The translations under genes were made by a program, and so were the position numbers. The notes below the pieces were generated by a model, which saw only the letters and a list, made by a program, of their open reading frames with translations, had not been told where the DNA came from and ran no database searches. From Pseudomonas tremae (GTDB lineage Bacteria > Pseudomonadota > Gammaproteobacteria > Pseudomonadales > Pseudomonadaceae), in NCBI RefSeq assembly GCF_001401155.1, contig NZ_LJRO01000041.1, forward strand, positions 1-64,000: 64,000 nt of DNA. The letters run 5' to 3'. Below are positions 26,205 to 36,458 of this stretch, one piece after another. The stretch's first letter is position 1. The number at the start of each line of letters is the position of its first letter.

Positions 26205-26420
26205 CCATGCAACTGCCTGATATCACGTCTCAAGAGCAACCTGAACGGACACACAGGTAGATAACTGGCGCCCGCGGGCCTTCATGCTAGAATGCGCCTC
26301 GCGTCTGCACAGCACGCTCCATGGCGGAGCGGCTGCCTGCGACCTCCCTGCCTCACTGCCATCAGGTCCATTTAGCTTGCGCCCTGACCCTGAAGTTACC
26401 TGCTCATCGCGCCAGGATTT
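26205..26420 (+). promoter_or_regulatory. Upstream region of the retropepsin/ATP-grasp unit
   Basis: About 215 bases without a gene. TAGAAT near 26287-26292 is a plausible -10 element for the plus-strand unit. That would give a leader of roughly 120 bases containing several GC-rich inverted repeats. Nothing else was recognised. Confidence 0.4.
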
Positions 26421-26957
26421 ATGAGACTGACTACCTTCTTCACATTGTTGTGCCTCTTGTCTTTGCCGGGTCTTACCCTGGCCGCCAACAAGACGGTCTA
26501 TGGCCTTAACGAGTACGCCAGACTCACCGACATCGACGTCGAAGTCGCCGCCAAGCTGGACACCGGCGCCAAGACTGCCTCGCTGAGCGCCCGCGACATC
26601 AAGCATTTCAAACGCAACGGCGAGAGCTGGGTGCGCTTCTATGTGGCCACCGACCGCAAGCATGTCCACCCTGTCGAACGACCGCTTGCCCGAGTCAGCA
26701 AGATCAAACGACGCGCCGACGATCTTGACCCGGATGACGACAACCGGTTTTCCTCACGACCGGTGATCACGCTGGATATCTGCATGGGTGAAGTTTTACG
26801 CACCATAGAAGTGAACTTGACTGACCGAAGTGCATTCCAATACCCGCTTTTGATCGGCTCCGAGGCGTTGAAACGCTTCGATGCGCTGGTCGATCCAAGT
26901 CTTAAATATGCGGCAGGAAAGCCCGTCTGCGCTTCCGTCGCTCAAAACGCAGAGTAA
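26421..26957 (+). CDS. Retropepsin-like (ATP-dependent zinc protease family) exported protein
   Basis: 178 residues. A signal peptide (LCLLSLPGLTLAA) precedes a single retropepsin-like domain with the aspartyl motif AAKLDTGAKTASLSA and the later LLIGSEALKRFDALVDPS. Such domains are annotated as RimK/LysX-associated or ATP-dependent zinc proteases. Proteolysis is unproven and the DTG motif argues for an aspartic fold. It heads a three-gene unit with a transglutaminase-like membrane protein and an ATP-grasp ligase. Similar units have been linked to osmotolerance in P. syringae, from memory. Confidence 0.82.
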   Translation: MRLTTFFTLLCLLSLPGLTLAANKTVYGLNEYARLTDIDVEVAAKLDTGAKTASLSARDIKHFKRNGESWVRFYVATDRKHVHPVERPLARVSKIKRRADDLDPDDDNRFSSRPVITLDICMGEVLRTIEVNLTDRSAFQYPLLIGSEALKRFDALVDPSLKYAAGKPVCASVAQNAE

Positions 26958-26961
26958 ATCC

Positions 26962-28500
26962 ATGCGCTCTCTTACACTCCATCTGAAGATCCTGATCACT
27001 GTCCTGGTGACCCTGGGCATTGCGATCACGGCCTACCAGATACTGGCGCTCGGCATACCGGTGTCCGAAGACGAAACCGATGACCTGTGGAACATCGACG
27101 CCAAGGTCGAGTTCGTTGCCAACCCCAAGGACTCGGTAAAAATCCAGATGTTCGTGCCGCCGCTGGCCCACGACTACATCAGCCTCAACGAAAGCTTTAT
27201 CTCGAACAATTACGGCGTCAGCGTCAATCGCGCTGACGGCAATCGAAAAGTCACGTGGTCCGCACGACGTGCCACCGGCAACCAGACACTTTATTACCGA
27301 CTGGTCCTGACCAAGCGCTACAGCGGCGAGAAGCCCAAGGTCAAAGGCCCGATCTTTCGCGACAGCATGACCCTCGAAGGCCCTGAAAAAGTGGCGGCCG
27401 AAGCACTGCTTGCGCCGATCCGGCAACACTCGGCCGACGTGGAAACCTTCATCACCGAGGCTATTAAACGCGTCAACAACCTCAATGACGACAACGTCAA
27501 GCTGCTGCTGGCAGGCGACACCTCGGCCTCCAACAAGGCCCGCATCACCGAGTTGCTGCTGTCGATTGCCCACGTGCCAATGGAAAAAGCCCACACCATT
27601 CGCCTGCAAGCCGACCAGCCACAAACGCCGGAACTCTGGCTGCGCAGCTTCAATGGCAAGGAATGGCTGTACTTCAACCCTGACACGGGTGAGGCCGGCA
27701 TGCCGGAAGACCGTCTGCTGTGGTGGACTGGTGAAGAAAATCTGGTCTCCGTCGAGGGCGGCAAGAAGGTGCAGGTCACTTTCAGTCTCAACAACAGTGA
27801 GATGAATGCAATGCGTCTGGCCAAACTGACCGACGCCAGCACCGACTCGGACTTCCTCGCCTATTCGCTGTACGGCCTGCCGCTGCAGACTCAACAGACC
27901 TTCATGGTCATGGTGATGATCCCGATCGGCGTATTGGTCATCCTGATCCTGCGCAACCTGATCGGCCTGCAGACGCTGGGGACGTTCACGCCGGTACTGA
28001 TTGCCCTGGCGTTCCGCGAGACTCAGCTGGGCTTCGGGATTGTCCTGTTTACCGTGATCACGGCCCTGGGCCTGTCACTGCGCTCATACCTGGAGCACCT
28101 GAAACTGCAGATGCTCCCGCGTCTCTCGGTGGTACTGACCTTCGTTGTGGTGCTGATTGCCGCCATCAGCCTGTTCAGCCACAAGCTGGGGCTGGAACGC
28201 GGCCTGTCGGTGGCACTGTTCCCGATGGTGATTTTGACCATGACCATTGAACGCCTGTCGATCACTTGGGAAGAGCGCGGCGGCAGCCATGCCATGAAAG
28301 TTGCAATCGGCACGCTGTTCGCGGCGTCTCTTGCACACCTGATCATGAGCGTGCCGGAACTGACCTATTTCGTCTTCACCTTCCCTGCCGTGCTGCTGAT
28401 TCTGGTTGGCTTCATGCTGGCCATGGGCAGATACCGTGGCTACCGACTGACCGAGCTGGTGCGCTTCAAGGCATTCCTCAAAGAGGAAAAAGCCAAGTGA
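26962..28500 (+). CDS. Inactive transglutaminase fused to 7TM membrane protein
   Basis: 512 residues. One N-terminal membrane helix is followed by a periplasmic region (about 35-310) and then about seven membrane helices from residue 315 on. This is the architecture of 7TM proteins fused to an inactive transglutaminase-like domain. No Cys-His-Asp catalytic set is visible in the periplasmic part. The ATG at 26962 is 5 bases after the preceding stop, and its own stop overlaps the next start (TGATG), so the three genes form one unit. Confidence 0.82.
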   Translation: MRSLTLHLKILITVLVTLGIAITAYQILALGIPVSEDETDDLWNIDAKVEFVANPKDSVKIQMFVPPLAHDYISLNESFISNNYGVSVNRADGNRKVTWSARRATGNQTLYYRLVLTKRYSGEKPKVKGPIFRDSMTLEGPEKVAAEALLAPIRQHSADVETFITEAIKRVNNLNDDNVKLLLAGDTSASNKARITELLLSIAHVPMEKAHTIRLQADQPQTPELWLRSFNGKEWLYFNPDTGEAGMPEDRLLWWTGEENLVSVEGGKKVQVTFSLNNSEMNAMRLAKLTDASTDSDFLAYSLYGLPLQTQQTFMVMVMIPIGVLVILILRNLIGLQTLGTFTPVLIALAFRETQLGFGIVLFTVITALGLSLRSYLEHLKLQMLPRLSVVLTFVVVLIAAISLFSHKLGLERGLSVALFPMVILTMTIERLSITWEERGGSHAMKVAIGTLFAASLAHLIMSVPELTYFVFTFPAVLLILVGFMLAMGRYRGYRLTELVRFKAFLKEEKAK

Positions 28501-29477
28501 TGGGCTGGTGGAAGACCTGGAAAGCACTGGAAGCCCGCGGCATCATGGGCATCAATCGGCGTAATGCCGACTTCGTGCTCAAGTACAACAAGCGCAGCCT
28601 GTACCCGATAGTCGATGACAAGATCATCACCAAGGAGCGGGCCATCGCTGCGGGCATTCACGTTCCGGAGATGTACGGGGTGATTTCCACGGAAAAGGAA
28701 ATCGACCGGCTCGACGAGATCATCGGCGGCCACAACGACTTCGTGATAAAACCTGCCCAAGGCGCAGGCGGCGATGGCATTCTGGTTATTGCCGACCGCT
28801 TCGAGGATCGCTTTCGCACGGTTTCCGGGCGCATCATCAGCCACTCGGAAATCGAGCATCAGGTATCCAGCATCCTCACCGGCCTCTACTCGTTGGGCGG
28901 ACACCGCGACCGGGCACTGATTGAATACCGGGTGGTCCCCGACTCGATCTTCAAGAGCATCAGCTATGAAGGTGTACCGGACATTCGCATCATCGTGCTG
29001 ATGGGCTATCCGGTGATGGCCATGTTGCGCCTGCCGACTCGTCAATCAGGCGGCAAGGCAAATCTGCACCAGGGCGCCATCGGCGTCGGCGTCGATCTGG
29101 CCACCGGCGTGACACTGCAAGGCACGTGGCTGAACAACATCATCAGCAAGCACCCTGACACGACACACTCCGTAGACGGCGTACAACTGCCCAACTGGGA
29201 CGGTTTCATGAAGCTTTCAGCCGAGTGCTACGAGCTGTGCGGCCTGGGCTATATCGGCGTCGATATGGTGCTGGATCAGGACAAGGGGCCGCTGATTCTG
29301 GAACTGAACGCACGCCCCGGCCTGAATATCCAGATCGCCAACGACACCGGCCTGACGCACCGCACCCAGGCGGTCGAAGCACGGCTGGAACAACTGGCCC
29401 TCGAAGGACGCCAGGAATCGCCTCAGGAACGGGTCGATTTTGCGCAGCAGCTGTTCGGCCATGTGCCCAACGCCTGA
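28500..29477 (+). CDS. ATP-grasp alpha-L-glutamate ligase-like protein (RimK-related)
   Basis: 325 residues. The ATP-grasp core includes the lysine region FVIKPAQGAGGDGILVI, a central segment with RVVPDSIF and the metal site LELNARPGLNIQIAND. It belongs to the RimK-like ligases that add amino acids to carboxyl groups of proteins or peptides. The acceptor is unknown. Given its partners, a retropepsin-like protein and a membrane protein with a dead transglutaminase domain, it may make a peptide that they export or sense. Start and upstream stop overlap (TGATG). Confidence 0.85.
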   Translation: MGWWKTWKALEARGIMGINRRNADFVLKYNKRSLYPIVDDKIITKERAIAAGIHVPEMYGVISTEKEIDRLDEIIGGHNDFVIKPAQGAGGDGILVIADRFEDRFRTVSGRIISHSEIEHQVSSILTGLYSLGGHRDRALIEYRVVPDSIFKSISYEGVPDIRIIVLMGYPVMAMLRLPTRQSGGKANLHQGAIGVGVDLATGVTLQGTWLNNIISKHPDTTHSVDGVQLPNWDGFMKLSAECYELCGLGYIGVDMVLDQDKGPLILELNARPGLNIQIANDTGLTHRTQAVEARLEQLALEGRQESPQERVDFAQQLFGHVPNA

Positions 29478-29525
29478 GTCATGCCTACGCCCGACATACT
29501 GCTAGGAGCGGCCGGACAGCAAGGC

Positions 29526-29531
29526 TACAAT
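29526..29531 (+). promoter_or_regulatory. Possible -10 element of pabB
   Basis: TACAAT lies 34 bases before the pabB ATG, flanked by GC-rich sequence. A matching -35 was not clear. Confidence 0.35.
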
Positions 29532-29564
29532 CGCCGGCCGCGCTCTCAAGACTGACGCTCGATA

Positions 29565-30908
29565 ATGTCCACTTGCTCGATACACTCTCTACCCTACAGC
29601 GCTGACCCGGCCGTGTTTTTTTCACGCCTGCGTGAGGCGTCGGGCGCGGTACTGCTCGACAGCGGCAGACCGGTCGCCACGCGTGGCCGATATGACCTGC
29701 TCAGCGCCTGGCCAGTCGACACACTAGTGGTTGCAGAGGGTGAGACAGGCACGGCTTATCTTCAGCGGCTGCGCGACAGCCTGACTGCACTGGGAACGGC
29801 AACCCTGCCCGCAGGCTGCGAACTGCCGTTCACCGGCGGCCTGATAGGGTATCTGGGTTACGAGTTTGGTCGACGCCTCGAACCGCTGCCTGAGCAGGCC
29901 CGCAACGATCTGCAGTTGCCAGAGGCACGTCTGGGGCTCTATGCCTGGGCGCTGATCAGTGATCATAAGCGCGGCACCAGCCAACTGGTGTTTCACCCGT
30001 CATTGAGCGCGAGCGAGCGTGCACGTCTGATTGACCTGTTCAGCACCAGCACACTGTCGCAACGCACCCGTTTCGAGCTCGGCCAGGCGTTTCAGGCCAG
30101 CATCAGCGCAGATGACTATCGACAGGCTTTCGCGCGCATCCAGGCCTACATCCAGGCGGGCGATTGCTATCAGGTCAATTTCGCGCAACGCTTTCAGGCC
30201 CAGTGCTCAGGCGATCCATGGGCAGCCTACTGCGCGTTGCGGGCGGCTTGCCCTACCCCGTTTGCCGGTTATCTGGCATTGCCGGGAACTGACGCCATCC
30301 TGAGCCTTTCTCCTGAGCGCTTTGTCAGGGTCAGCTCACGGCAGGTGGAAACCCGCCCCATCAAAGGCACGCGGCCGCGCAGCGCAGATACTGCTCAGGA
30401 CGCCGCTCTTGCCCTGGAATTGCTGGCCAGCGAGAAAGACCGCGCCGAAAACCTGATGATCGTCGACCTGCTGCGCAACGATCTGGGCCGCAGTTGCAGC
30501 ATCGGTTCGGTGAAAGTCCCTGAACTGTTCAGCCTGGAAAGCTACCCCAATGTTCACCACCTGGTGAGCAGCGTGACCGGCGAACTGGCAGCCGGCAACG
30601 ATGCACTGGACCTGATCGCCGGCAGCTTTCCCGGGGGCTCCATTACCGGCGCGCCGAAGATTCGTGCCATGCAGATCATCGACGAACTGGAACCGACCCG
30701 CCGCAGCCTGTACTGCGGCTCGCTGATGTATCTGGATGTTCGCGGCGAAATGGACAGCTCTATCGCCATCCGTAGCCTGCTGGTCAAAAACGGACAAATT
30801 TCCTGCTGGGGCGGCGGCGGTATCGTCGCCGATTCCGACTGCGAGGCCGAGTATCAGGAAACCTTCACCAAGGTCCGCGTGCTCATGGAGACGCTCGAAG
30901 CGCTTTGA
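29565..30908 (+). CDS. pabB: Aminodeoxychorismate synthase component I
   Basis: 447 residues, anthranilate synthase component I family. It aminates chorismate to 4-amino-4-deoxychorismate for folate. The chorismate-binding C-terminal half shows GDCYQVNFAQRF, PIKGTRPRS, the metal and active-site block DRAENLMIVDLLRNDLGR and FPGGSITGAPK. The lysine in PIKGT rather than PIAGT distinguishes PabB from TrpE. The N-terminal half lacks a glutamine amidotransferase domain, so ammonia comes from a separate PabA. No strong ribosome site is seen. Confidence 0.95.
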   Translation: MSTCSIHSLPYSADPAVFFSRLREASGAVLLDSGRPVATRGRYDLLSAWPVDTLVVAEGETGTAYLQRLRDSLTALGTATLPAGCELPFTGGLIGYLGYEFGRRLEPLPEQARNDLQLPEARLGLYAWALISDHKRGTSQLVFHPSLSASERARLIDLFSTSTLSQRTRFELGQAFQASISADDYRQAFARIQAYIQAGDCYQVNFAQRFQAQCSGDPWAAYCALRAACPTPFAGYLALPGTDAILSLSPERFVRVSSRQVETRPIKGTRPRSADTAQDAALALELLASEKDRAENLMIVDLLRNDLGRSCSIGSVKVPELFSLESYPNVHHLVSSVTGELAAGNDALDLIAGSFPGGSITGAPKIRAMQIIDELEPTRRSLYCGSLMYLDVRGEMDSSIAIRSLLVKNGQISCWGGGGIVADSDCEAEYQETFTKVRVLMETLEAL

Positions 30909-31053
30909 GATCCAGCTTCTGTGGGGCGAGCCTGTTCGCAAATGCGTCGGTTCGGGCATCAGGATTTCGCCTATGCACAGCCCCTTTCGCGAACAAGCCA
31001 AGCGTCGCCCGGTTCGCGCTTGATTTACTTATGGCCGCTACAGGGCACGTTTC
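30909..31053. repeat. Intergenic spacer with degenerate repeat (TTCGCGAACAAGCC type)
   Basis: The pabB-thrH convergent spacer contains GTTCGCAAA and TTTCGCGAACAAGCC segments in opposite sense, like the element preceding 24451. It is a probable degenerate palindromic repeat; no gene is present. Confidence 0.45.
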
Positions 31054-31055
31054 GC

Positions 31056-31673
31056 CTAAAGCAACAAATCCCGATTCGACGCCTTGATGAATTCTTTCTT
31101 CAAGTCCTCAAACGTATGCACCGCCGGGAACTGCGGGAATTCTCGGATCACGTTGTCAGGTGCGTGAAACAGGATACCCGCATCAGCTTCGCCCAGCATC
31201 GTGGTGTCGTTGTACGAATCGCCCGCTGCAATGATGCGGTAATAGAGACTCTTGAAGGCCAGTACCGACTGACGCTTCGGGTCTTTCTGGCGTAGTTGAT
31301 AACTGACCACACGGTCGTTTTCATCAGTGATCAACCGATGACACAGCAGCGTCGGGAACCCCAACTGACGCATCAGCGGCTGGGAGAACTCGTAGAACGT
31401 GTCCGACAGAATCACCACTTGAAAACGCTCACGCAGCCAGTCGACAAACTCTGCAGCGCCCTCCAGCGGCCTGAGGGTGCTGATCACCTCTTGAATGTCC
31501 GCCAGCTTCAGACCGTGCTCATCCAGAATACGCAGGCGTTGGCTCATCAGTACGTCATAGTCAGGGATGTCCCGAGTGGTCGCACGCAATGACTCAATGT
31601 CGGTTTTTTCGGCAAAGGCGATCCAGATTTCCGGGACCAGCACACCCTCAAGGTCCAGACAGGCAATTTCCAC
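31056..31673 (-). CDS. thrH: ThrH, phosphoserine phosphatase/homoserine phosphotransferase
   Basis: 205 residues, HAD superfamily. Motif I is CLDLEGVLVPE (the Asp nucleophile pair), motif II ILSDTFYEF and motif IV AAGDSYNDTTML. ThrH dephosphorylates phosphoserine and can pass the phosphate to homoserine. The start is GTG at 31673 with a GGAG site, which gives exactly the 205-residue family length; the longer open frame to 31769 has no similarity. Confidence 0.95.
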   Translation of the reverse strand: MEIACLDLEGVLVPEIWIAFAEKTDIESLRATTRDIPDYDVLMSQRLRILDEHGLKLADIQEVISTLRPLEGAAEFVDWLRERFQVVILSDTFYEFSQPLMRQLGFPTLLCHRLITDENDRVVSYQLRQKDPKRQSVLAFKSLYYRIIAAGDSYNDTTMLGEADAGILFHAPDNVIREFPQFPAVHTFEDLKKEFIKASNRDLLL

Positions 31674-31774
31674 AGCACACTCCTCAAGGGCTTTGCTATC
31701 AAACGGATAGCGGCACTCTAGTCGCTGGCACGGGCCATTGAACAGTGGATTTGTTACCATTGCCGGCATTACGA

Positions 31775-31802
31775 GCGCTTAAGCGCCACTCTTGAATTCA
31801 AG
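31775..31802. promoter_or_regulatory. Two tandem perfect palindromes between thrH and cysH
   Basis: GCGCTTAAGCGC (31775-31786) and CTTGAATTCAAG (31791-31802) are both perfect 12-bp palindromes, four bases apart. The second ends 11 bases before the cysH ATG and includes its ribosome site. They may be operators or a leader structure of cysH; no regulator can be named. Confidence 0.5.
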
Positions 31803-31813
31803 GAAGCCGCCTG

Positions 31814-32548
31814 ATGAGCCAACCTTTCGACGTCGCTGAGCTGGCGACCACGTATGCCAACAAATCCGCGCAGGACATTCTGAAACTGGCTTTCGAGCAC
31901 TTTGGCGACGAGCTGTGGATTTCGTTCAGCGGCGCCGAAGATGTCGTGCTGGTGGACATGGCGTGGAAACTGAACAAAAACGTCAAGGTTTTCAGTCTGG
32001 ATACAGGCCGCCTGCACGCGGAAACCTATCGCTTCATCGAGCAGGTGCGTGATCACTACCAGATCGAGATCGAGATCATCTCGCCGGACCAGAGCAAGCT
32101 GGAGCCTTTCGTCAAGGAAAAGGGCCTGTTCAGTTTCTATCGGGACGGTCATGGCGAGTGCTGCGGCATTCGCAAGATCGAGCCGTTGCGCCGCAAATTG
32201 TCAGGGGTCAAGGCCTGGGCGACCGGTCAGCGCCGCGACCAGAGCCCCGGCACCCGCAGCGCCGTCGCTGCGCTGGAGATCGACAGCGCGTTCTCGACAG
32301 TCGAACGCACGCTGTACAAGTTCAACCCTTTGGCACAGATGAGCAGCGAGGAAATCTGGGGCTATATCCGTATGCTGGAGCTGCCTTACAACAGCCTGCA
32401 CGAGCGCGGCTTCATAAGCATTGGCTGCGAACCCTGCACTCGCCCGGTACTGCCGAACCAGCATGAACGCGAAGGACGCTGGTGGTGGGAAGAGGCCACG
32501 CAAAAAGAATGCGGACTGCACGCAGGCAACCTGATAGCGCGCAGTTAA
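31814..32548 (+). CDS. cysH: Adenylylsulfate (APS) reductase, assimilatory
   Basis: 244 residues. It reduces APS to sulfite with thioredoxin. The four cysteines that bind a [4Fe-4S] cluster, the mark of APS rather than PAPS reductase, are in the [10 protein letters not shown] pair and the CEPCTRP pair. The catalytic C-terminal Cys is in KECGLH. The PP-loop-like motif [12 protein letters not shown] binds the nucleotide. cysB, the sulfur regulator, lies just downstream on the other strand. Confidence 0.96.
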   Translation: MSQPFDVAELATTYANKSAQDILKLAFEHFGDELWISFSGAEDVVLVDMAWKLNKNVKVFSLDTGRLHAETYRFIEQVRDHYQIEIEIISPDQSKLEPFVKEKGLFSFYRDGHGECCGIRKIEPLRRKLSGVKAWATGQRRDQSPGTRSAVAALEIDSAFSTVERTLYKFNPLAQMSSEEIWGYIRMLELPYNSLHERGFISIGCEPCTRPVLPNQHEREGRWWWEEATQKECGLHAGNLIARS

Positions 32549-32624
32549 TGTAGCGAGCAACGAGCGGCAAGCTACAAGTCAAAGCGTGAAGGCTCTGGCT
32601 TGCAGCTTGAGGCTCGAACTGCCT
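32549..32624. repeat. Short intergenic repeat-like spacer cysH-cysB
   Basis: Contains the inverted segments GCGGCAAGCTACAAG and CTTGCAGCTTGAGGC, the AAGCTACAAG type found between convergent Pseudomonas genes. It may act as terminator or REP-like element. Confidence 0.4.
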
Positions 32625-33608
<984 letters not shown>

Positions 33609-33688
33609 TCAAAGCAGATAAACCCGATGGGTATCAGCGACGGTATATAACTGGATTAATGGTGAGACGAATAATTCTAGAACTTTTT

Positions 33689-33707
33689 ATCACCTTTGTA
33701 AGGTGAT
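33689..33707. other. Perfect inverted repeat upstream of cysB
   Basis: ATCACCTT-TGT-AAGGTGAT forms an 8-bp stem about 90 bases upstream of the cysB start and 42 bases after the universal stress protein stop. No T run follows on the minus strand, so it is not a clear terminator; it may be an operator of cysB. Confidence 0.45.
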
Positions 33708-33748
33708 CGCACGCTCGATTTCATTAAAACCACCAAATGACGCTCACC

Positions 33749-34243
33749 CTACCCTCGCCCTTTTTTAAGCATGATTGGCACCATGTAGACGGGCACGTCG
33801 GAAAACTGCAAGACCCTGGACGCTGTTCGACCTGTCGATGCCCCCCCTTCCACCCGGCGGCTGTGGCTGCCGACTACCAGCAGGTCCACGTTCAGTTTGC
33901 GTGCCTGCTCGAGAATGATGCTGGCGGGCTCTCCCTGAATGACACGCACTGTGCGGATCAACGACAGATCAGAGTGACCCTCCCCGAGCTCCTCCCGATA
34001 CCCGTCAAGCATCCGTTGCTCTATGCCCTCCAGAAACGCCTCCACACCTTTGCCGTGAAGCTCTCGCAGCGCATCCTGCCCAAGGTAAGTTTGCAGGACC
34101 GATTCGGCAAACAGCCCTAAGGGTTCGACAACATGGATAACGTACAGCCCGGCGTTGAACGTTCTTGCCAGCGCCAACGCGTGCTGCGTCACATACGGCG
34201 CAAACAGACCCAAGTCTGTGGCATACAGCATCGAACGCACCAT
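33749..34243 (-). CDS. Universal stress protein (UspA family)
   Basis: 164 residues, one Usp domain: MLYATDLGLFA at the start, the segment VDLLVVGSHSRR and a C-terminal FSDVPVYMVPIM strand. The ATP-binding G-2x-G-9x-G(S/T) pattern is only partly kept. A GGAGG ribosome site supports the start. Cytoplasmic stress protein; specific role unknown. Confidence 0.9.
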   Translation of the reverse strand: MVRSMLYATDLGLFAPYVTQHALALARTFNAGLYVIHVVEPLGLFAESVLQTYLGQDALRELHGKGVEAFLEGIEQRMLDGYREELGEGHSDLSLIRTVRVIQGEPASIILEQARKLNVDLLVVGSHSRRVEGGASTGRTASRVLQFSDVPVYMVPIMLKKGRG

Positions 34244-34330
34244 ACAACCTCCCGTACAACCAGAATGGCGGAGATTGACACAGCGTAGCAGTGCATCAGG
34301 CGCTGCGACGGCAGACTGCTCGGTACCCGT

Positions 34331-35242
34331 TCACGTCAGTGGCTTTATTTCGTTGCTGATACCGTGCGGAACATGACCTGTGGCAACTACGTCGCGAGCT
34401 TTTTCGCAGTGCCCTGGCTGATCGTCGAAAAACACATCGGCAGCGAACGCTTCAAGGAACGCCGACTTTTGCAAGCCACCGAGAAACAGCGACTCGTCCA
34501 GCCGGATATCCCATTCACGCAACGTACGGATCACTCGCTCGTGCGCAGGGGCCGATCGCGCAGTGACCAGCGCCGTACGAATCGGACAGCTTGCATCGGG
34601 AAATTCGCGCTGGAGCTTGTTTAGCGCAGCAAGAAACGGCTTGAACGGCCCGCCGCGCAAGGGCTCGCGGGCAGATTCACGTTCGCTGGCCTGAAAAGCG
34701 GCCAACCCGCCATTTTGATAAACCCGTTCCGACTCGTCGGAAAACAACACCGCATCGCCATCGAACGCGATACGCAGTTCGCCACTGGCGGCACGCCGCG
34801 CACCGCCGGACAGAATAGTCGCGGCGGCGAACCCGGCGTCCAGCGCGCTGCGCACATCTTCGGCGTGGGTCGACAGAAACAGATGGCAACCGAACGCCGC
34901 CAGATAAGGGTAAGGACTGCGCCCGCCAGCGAAAGCTGCGCGGCTGATATCGAGCCCGTAATGCTGAATCGAATTGAATACCCGCAGGCCGGTGTCGGCA
35001 CTGTTGCGCGAGACCAGAACCACTTCGACCCGCGCCCTGCCCAGGCTGACGTTGAGGTTCAACAGTTTTTCTACCAGAGCAAAAGCATCGCCCTGCTCGA
35101 GGATGCCGTCCTCGTGCTCAATCTGATACTTGCGATAGGCCTCAATGCCATCCGCCATGTACACCGCGTGGCTGTCACGCAGGTCGAACAGCGCTCTGGA
35201 TGAAATGGCCAGTACCAGTTTATCGTCATCATTCTCGATCAT
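34331..35242 (-). CDS. 5'-nucleotidase, cytosolic NT5C1-like family
   Basis: 303 residues matching the bacterial relatives of cytosolic 5'-nucleotidase I. HAD-type acidic motifs appear as AFDGDAVLFSDESERV and ADVFFDDQPGHCEKA. It probably removes phosphate from nucleoside monophosphates. It starts three bases after the stop of the upstream reductase gene with a GGAG site, so the two are cotranscribed. Confidence 0.85.
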   Translation of the reverse strand: MIENDDDKLVLAISSRALFDLRDSHAVYMADGIEAYRKYQIEHEDGILEQGDAFALVEKLLNLNVSLGRARVEVVLVSRNSADTGLRVFNSIQHYGLDISRAAFAGGRSPYPYLAAFGCHLFLSTHAEDVRSALDAGFAAATILSGGARRAASGELRIAFDGDAVLFSDESERVYQNGGLAAFQASERESAREPLRGGPFKPFLAALNKLQREFPDASCPIRTALVTARSAPAHERVIRTLREWDIRLDESLFLGGLQKSAFLEAFAADVFFDDQPGHCEKARDVVATGHVPHGISNEIKPLT

Positions 35243-35245
35243 TAC

Positions 35246-36217
35246 TCACTCCTCGCCTGATCGACGGTTGTCGCGATCAACAAATGCCAACGCCTGGTAA
35301 AGCGCCCGGACACGGACCATGTCAAAGCCGGCTGCAAGCGCGGCCGCCAGAGGCCGGGCATAAATGGCTTCCAGCTCTAGCGGACGCCGTTCGACACGAT
35401 CGTGGTACATGCTTGGCCTGTAGTCGGGCATGGTTTCAGTGACCGAAAGCAGGTGCTGCGCGAACCCGGCAGGCAACACATGACCGCACGCCTCGGCGCC
35501 CAGCACCACTTCGTCCATCAATGCACGGATCAGCGCCTGACTGTCGGGGTCGCTCATCAAGCGGCCAGTCCCTGCCTGCAACAGAGCCGACAGCCCGTTG
35601 TAGGGCACATTCCAGACCAGTTTCTGCCAGCGGGCCTGGCGCAGATCGGCCATTACCGGAGCGTCGATCCCGGCAGCGACGAACAAGGCCGCGCACGCTT
35701 CGACGATGGTCAGACGGCTGGCCTCGTCGACAGCAGGGCCGCTGTGGTAACCGACACTGACCGCGCCGAACGCCTGATGGGTGATGACACCCGGCGAGGC
35801 CCGATGCAGACAAACGAAACACAGCCCGCCCAACAGGTGCAAGCCGTCAGGCAGCACCGCGCGCAGTTGATCTTCAACGGCGAGGCCGTTTTGCAACAGC
35901 AACACGCCCGCATTCGGTGCTGCAACCTGCCGGATGATCGGACCCAGCTCGGCATTACCGGTGCTCTTGGTGCCAATCAGCAACCAGTCACAACGCGGCA
36001 TGTCGGCGGCCGAGCGATAAGCCTGGACAGGCTGCAGGTGCAAATCGCCATGTACCGCGCTACTGACCCGCAAACCATTGGACACCACCGCCTCAAACTC
36101 GCTGCGCAGCAGGAAATGCACGTCAAAGCCGGCGCGTGCCAGCATCAGCCCGTAAAATCCACCGATGGCACCGGTACCGATAATGCCGACCCGTGGCCGA
36201 TGGGGAATGACACTCAT
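35246..36217 (-). CDS. 2-dehydropantoate 2-reductase-like protein (ApbA/PanE family)
   Basis: 323 residues. The Rossmann motif is GIIGTGAIGGFYGLMLARAG; the ketopantoate reductase C-terminal domain contains the conserved Lys-Asn in WQKLVWNVPYNGLSAL. NADPH-dependent reduction of ketopantoate for pantothenate is likely, but many ApbA/PanE paralogues act on other 2-keto acids. A GGGAG site precedes the ATG. Confidence 0.85.
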   Translation of the reverse strand: MSVIPHRPRVGIIGTGAIGGFYGLMLARAGFDVHFLLRSEFEAVVSNGLRVSSAVHGDLHLQPVQAYRSAADMPRCDWLLIGTKSTGNAELGPIIRQVAAPNAGVLLLQNGLAVEDQLRAVLPDGLHLLGGLCFVCLHRASPGVITHQAFGAVSVGYHSGPAVDEASRLTIVEACAALFVAAGIDAPVMADLRQARWQKLVWNVPYNGLSALLQAGTGRLMSDPDSQALIRALMDEVVLGAEACGHVLPAGFAQHLLSVTETMPDYRPSMYHDRVERRPLELEAIYARPLAAALAAGFDMVRVRALYQALAFVDRDNRRSGEE

Positions 36218-36458
36218 AAGGACTCCCTTGGCTGTCCGGATATTTCTGGCCGTACACTATCCTTCTCGGCGGATTGTCTTGCAATACGAAGACACAACCC
36301 AGCTGGCAGCCTGCGAACCCGTGCGATACCTCGTTTACTTATTGTCGAACAACGCGATAACGCGCTAAGGTTCGGCTCCCCGCTGCGCTCAAACCTGCTG
36401 GGCACCGCCGCACGGGGGACCGTTGGCGGCCAGTACCCGCGACCTGATGAGTAACACG

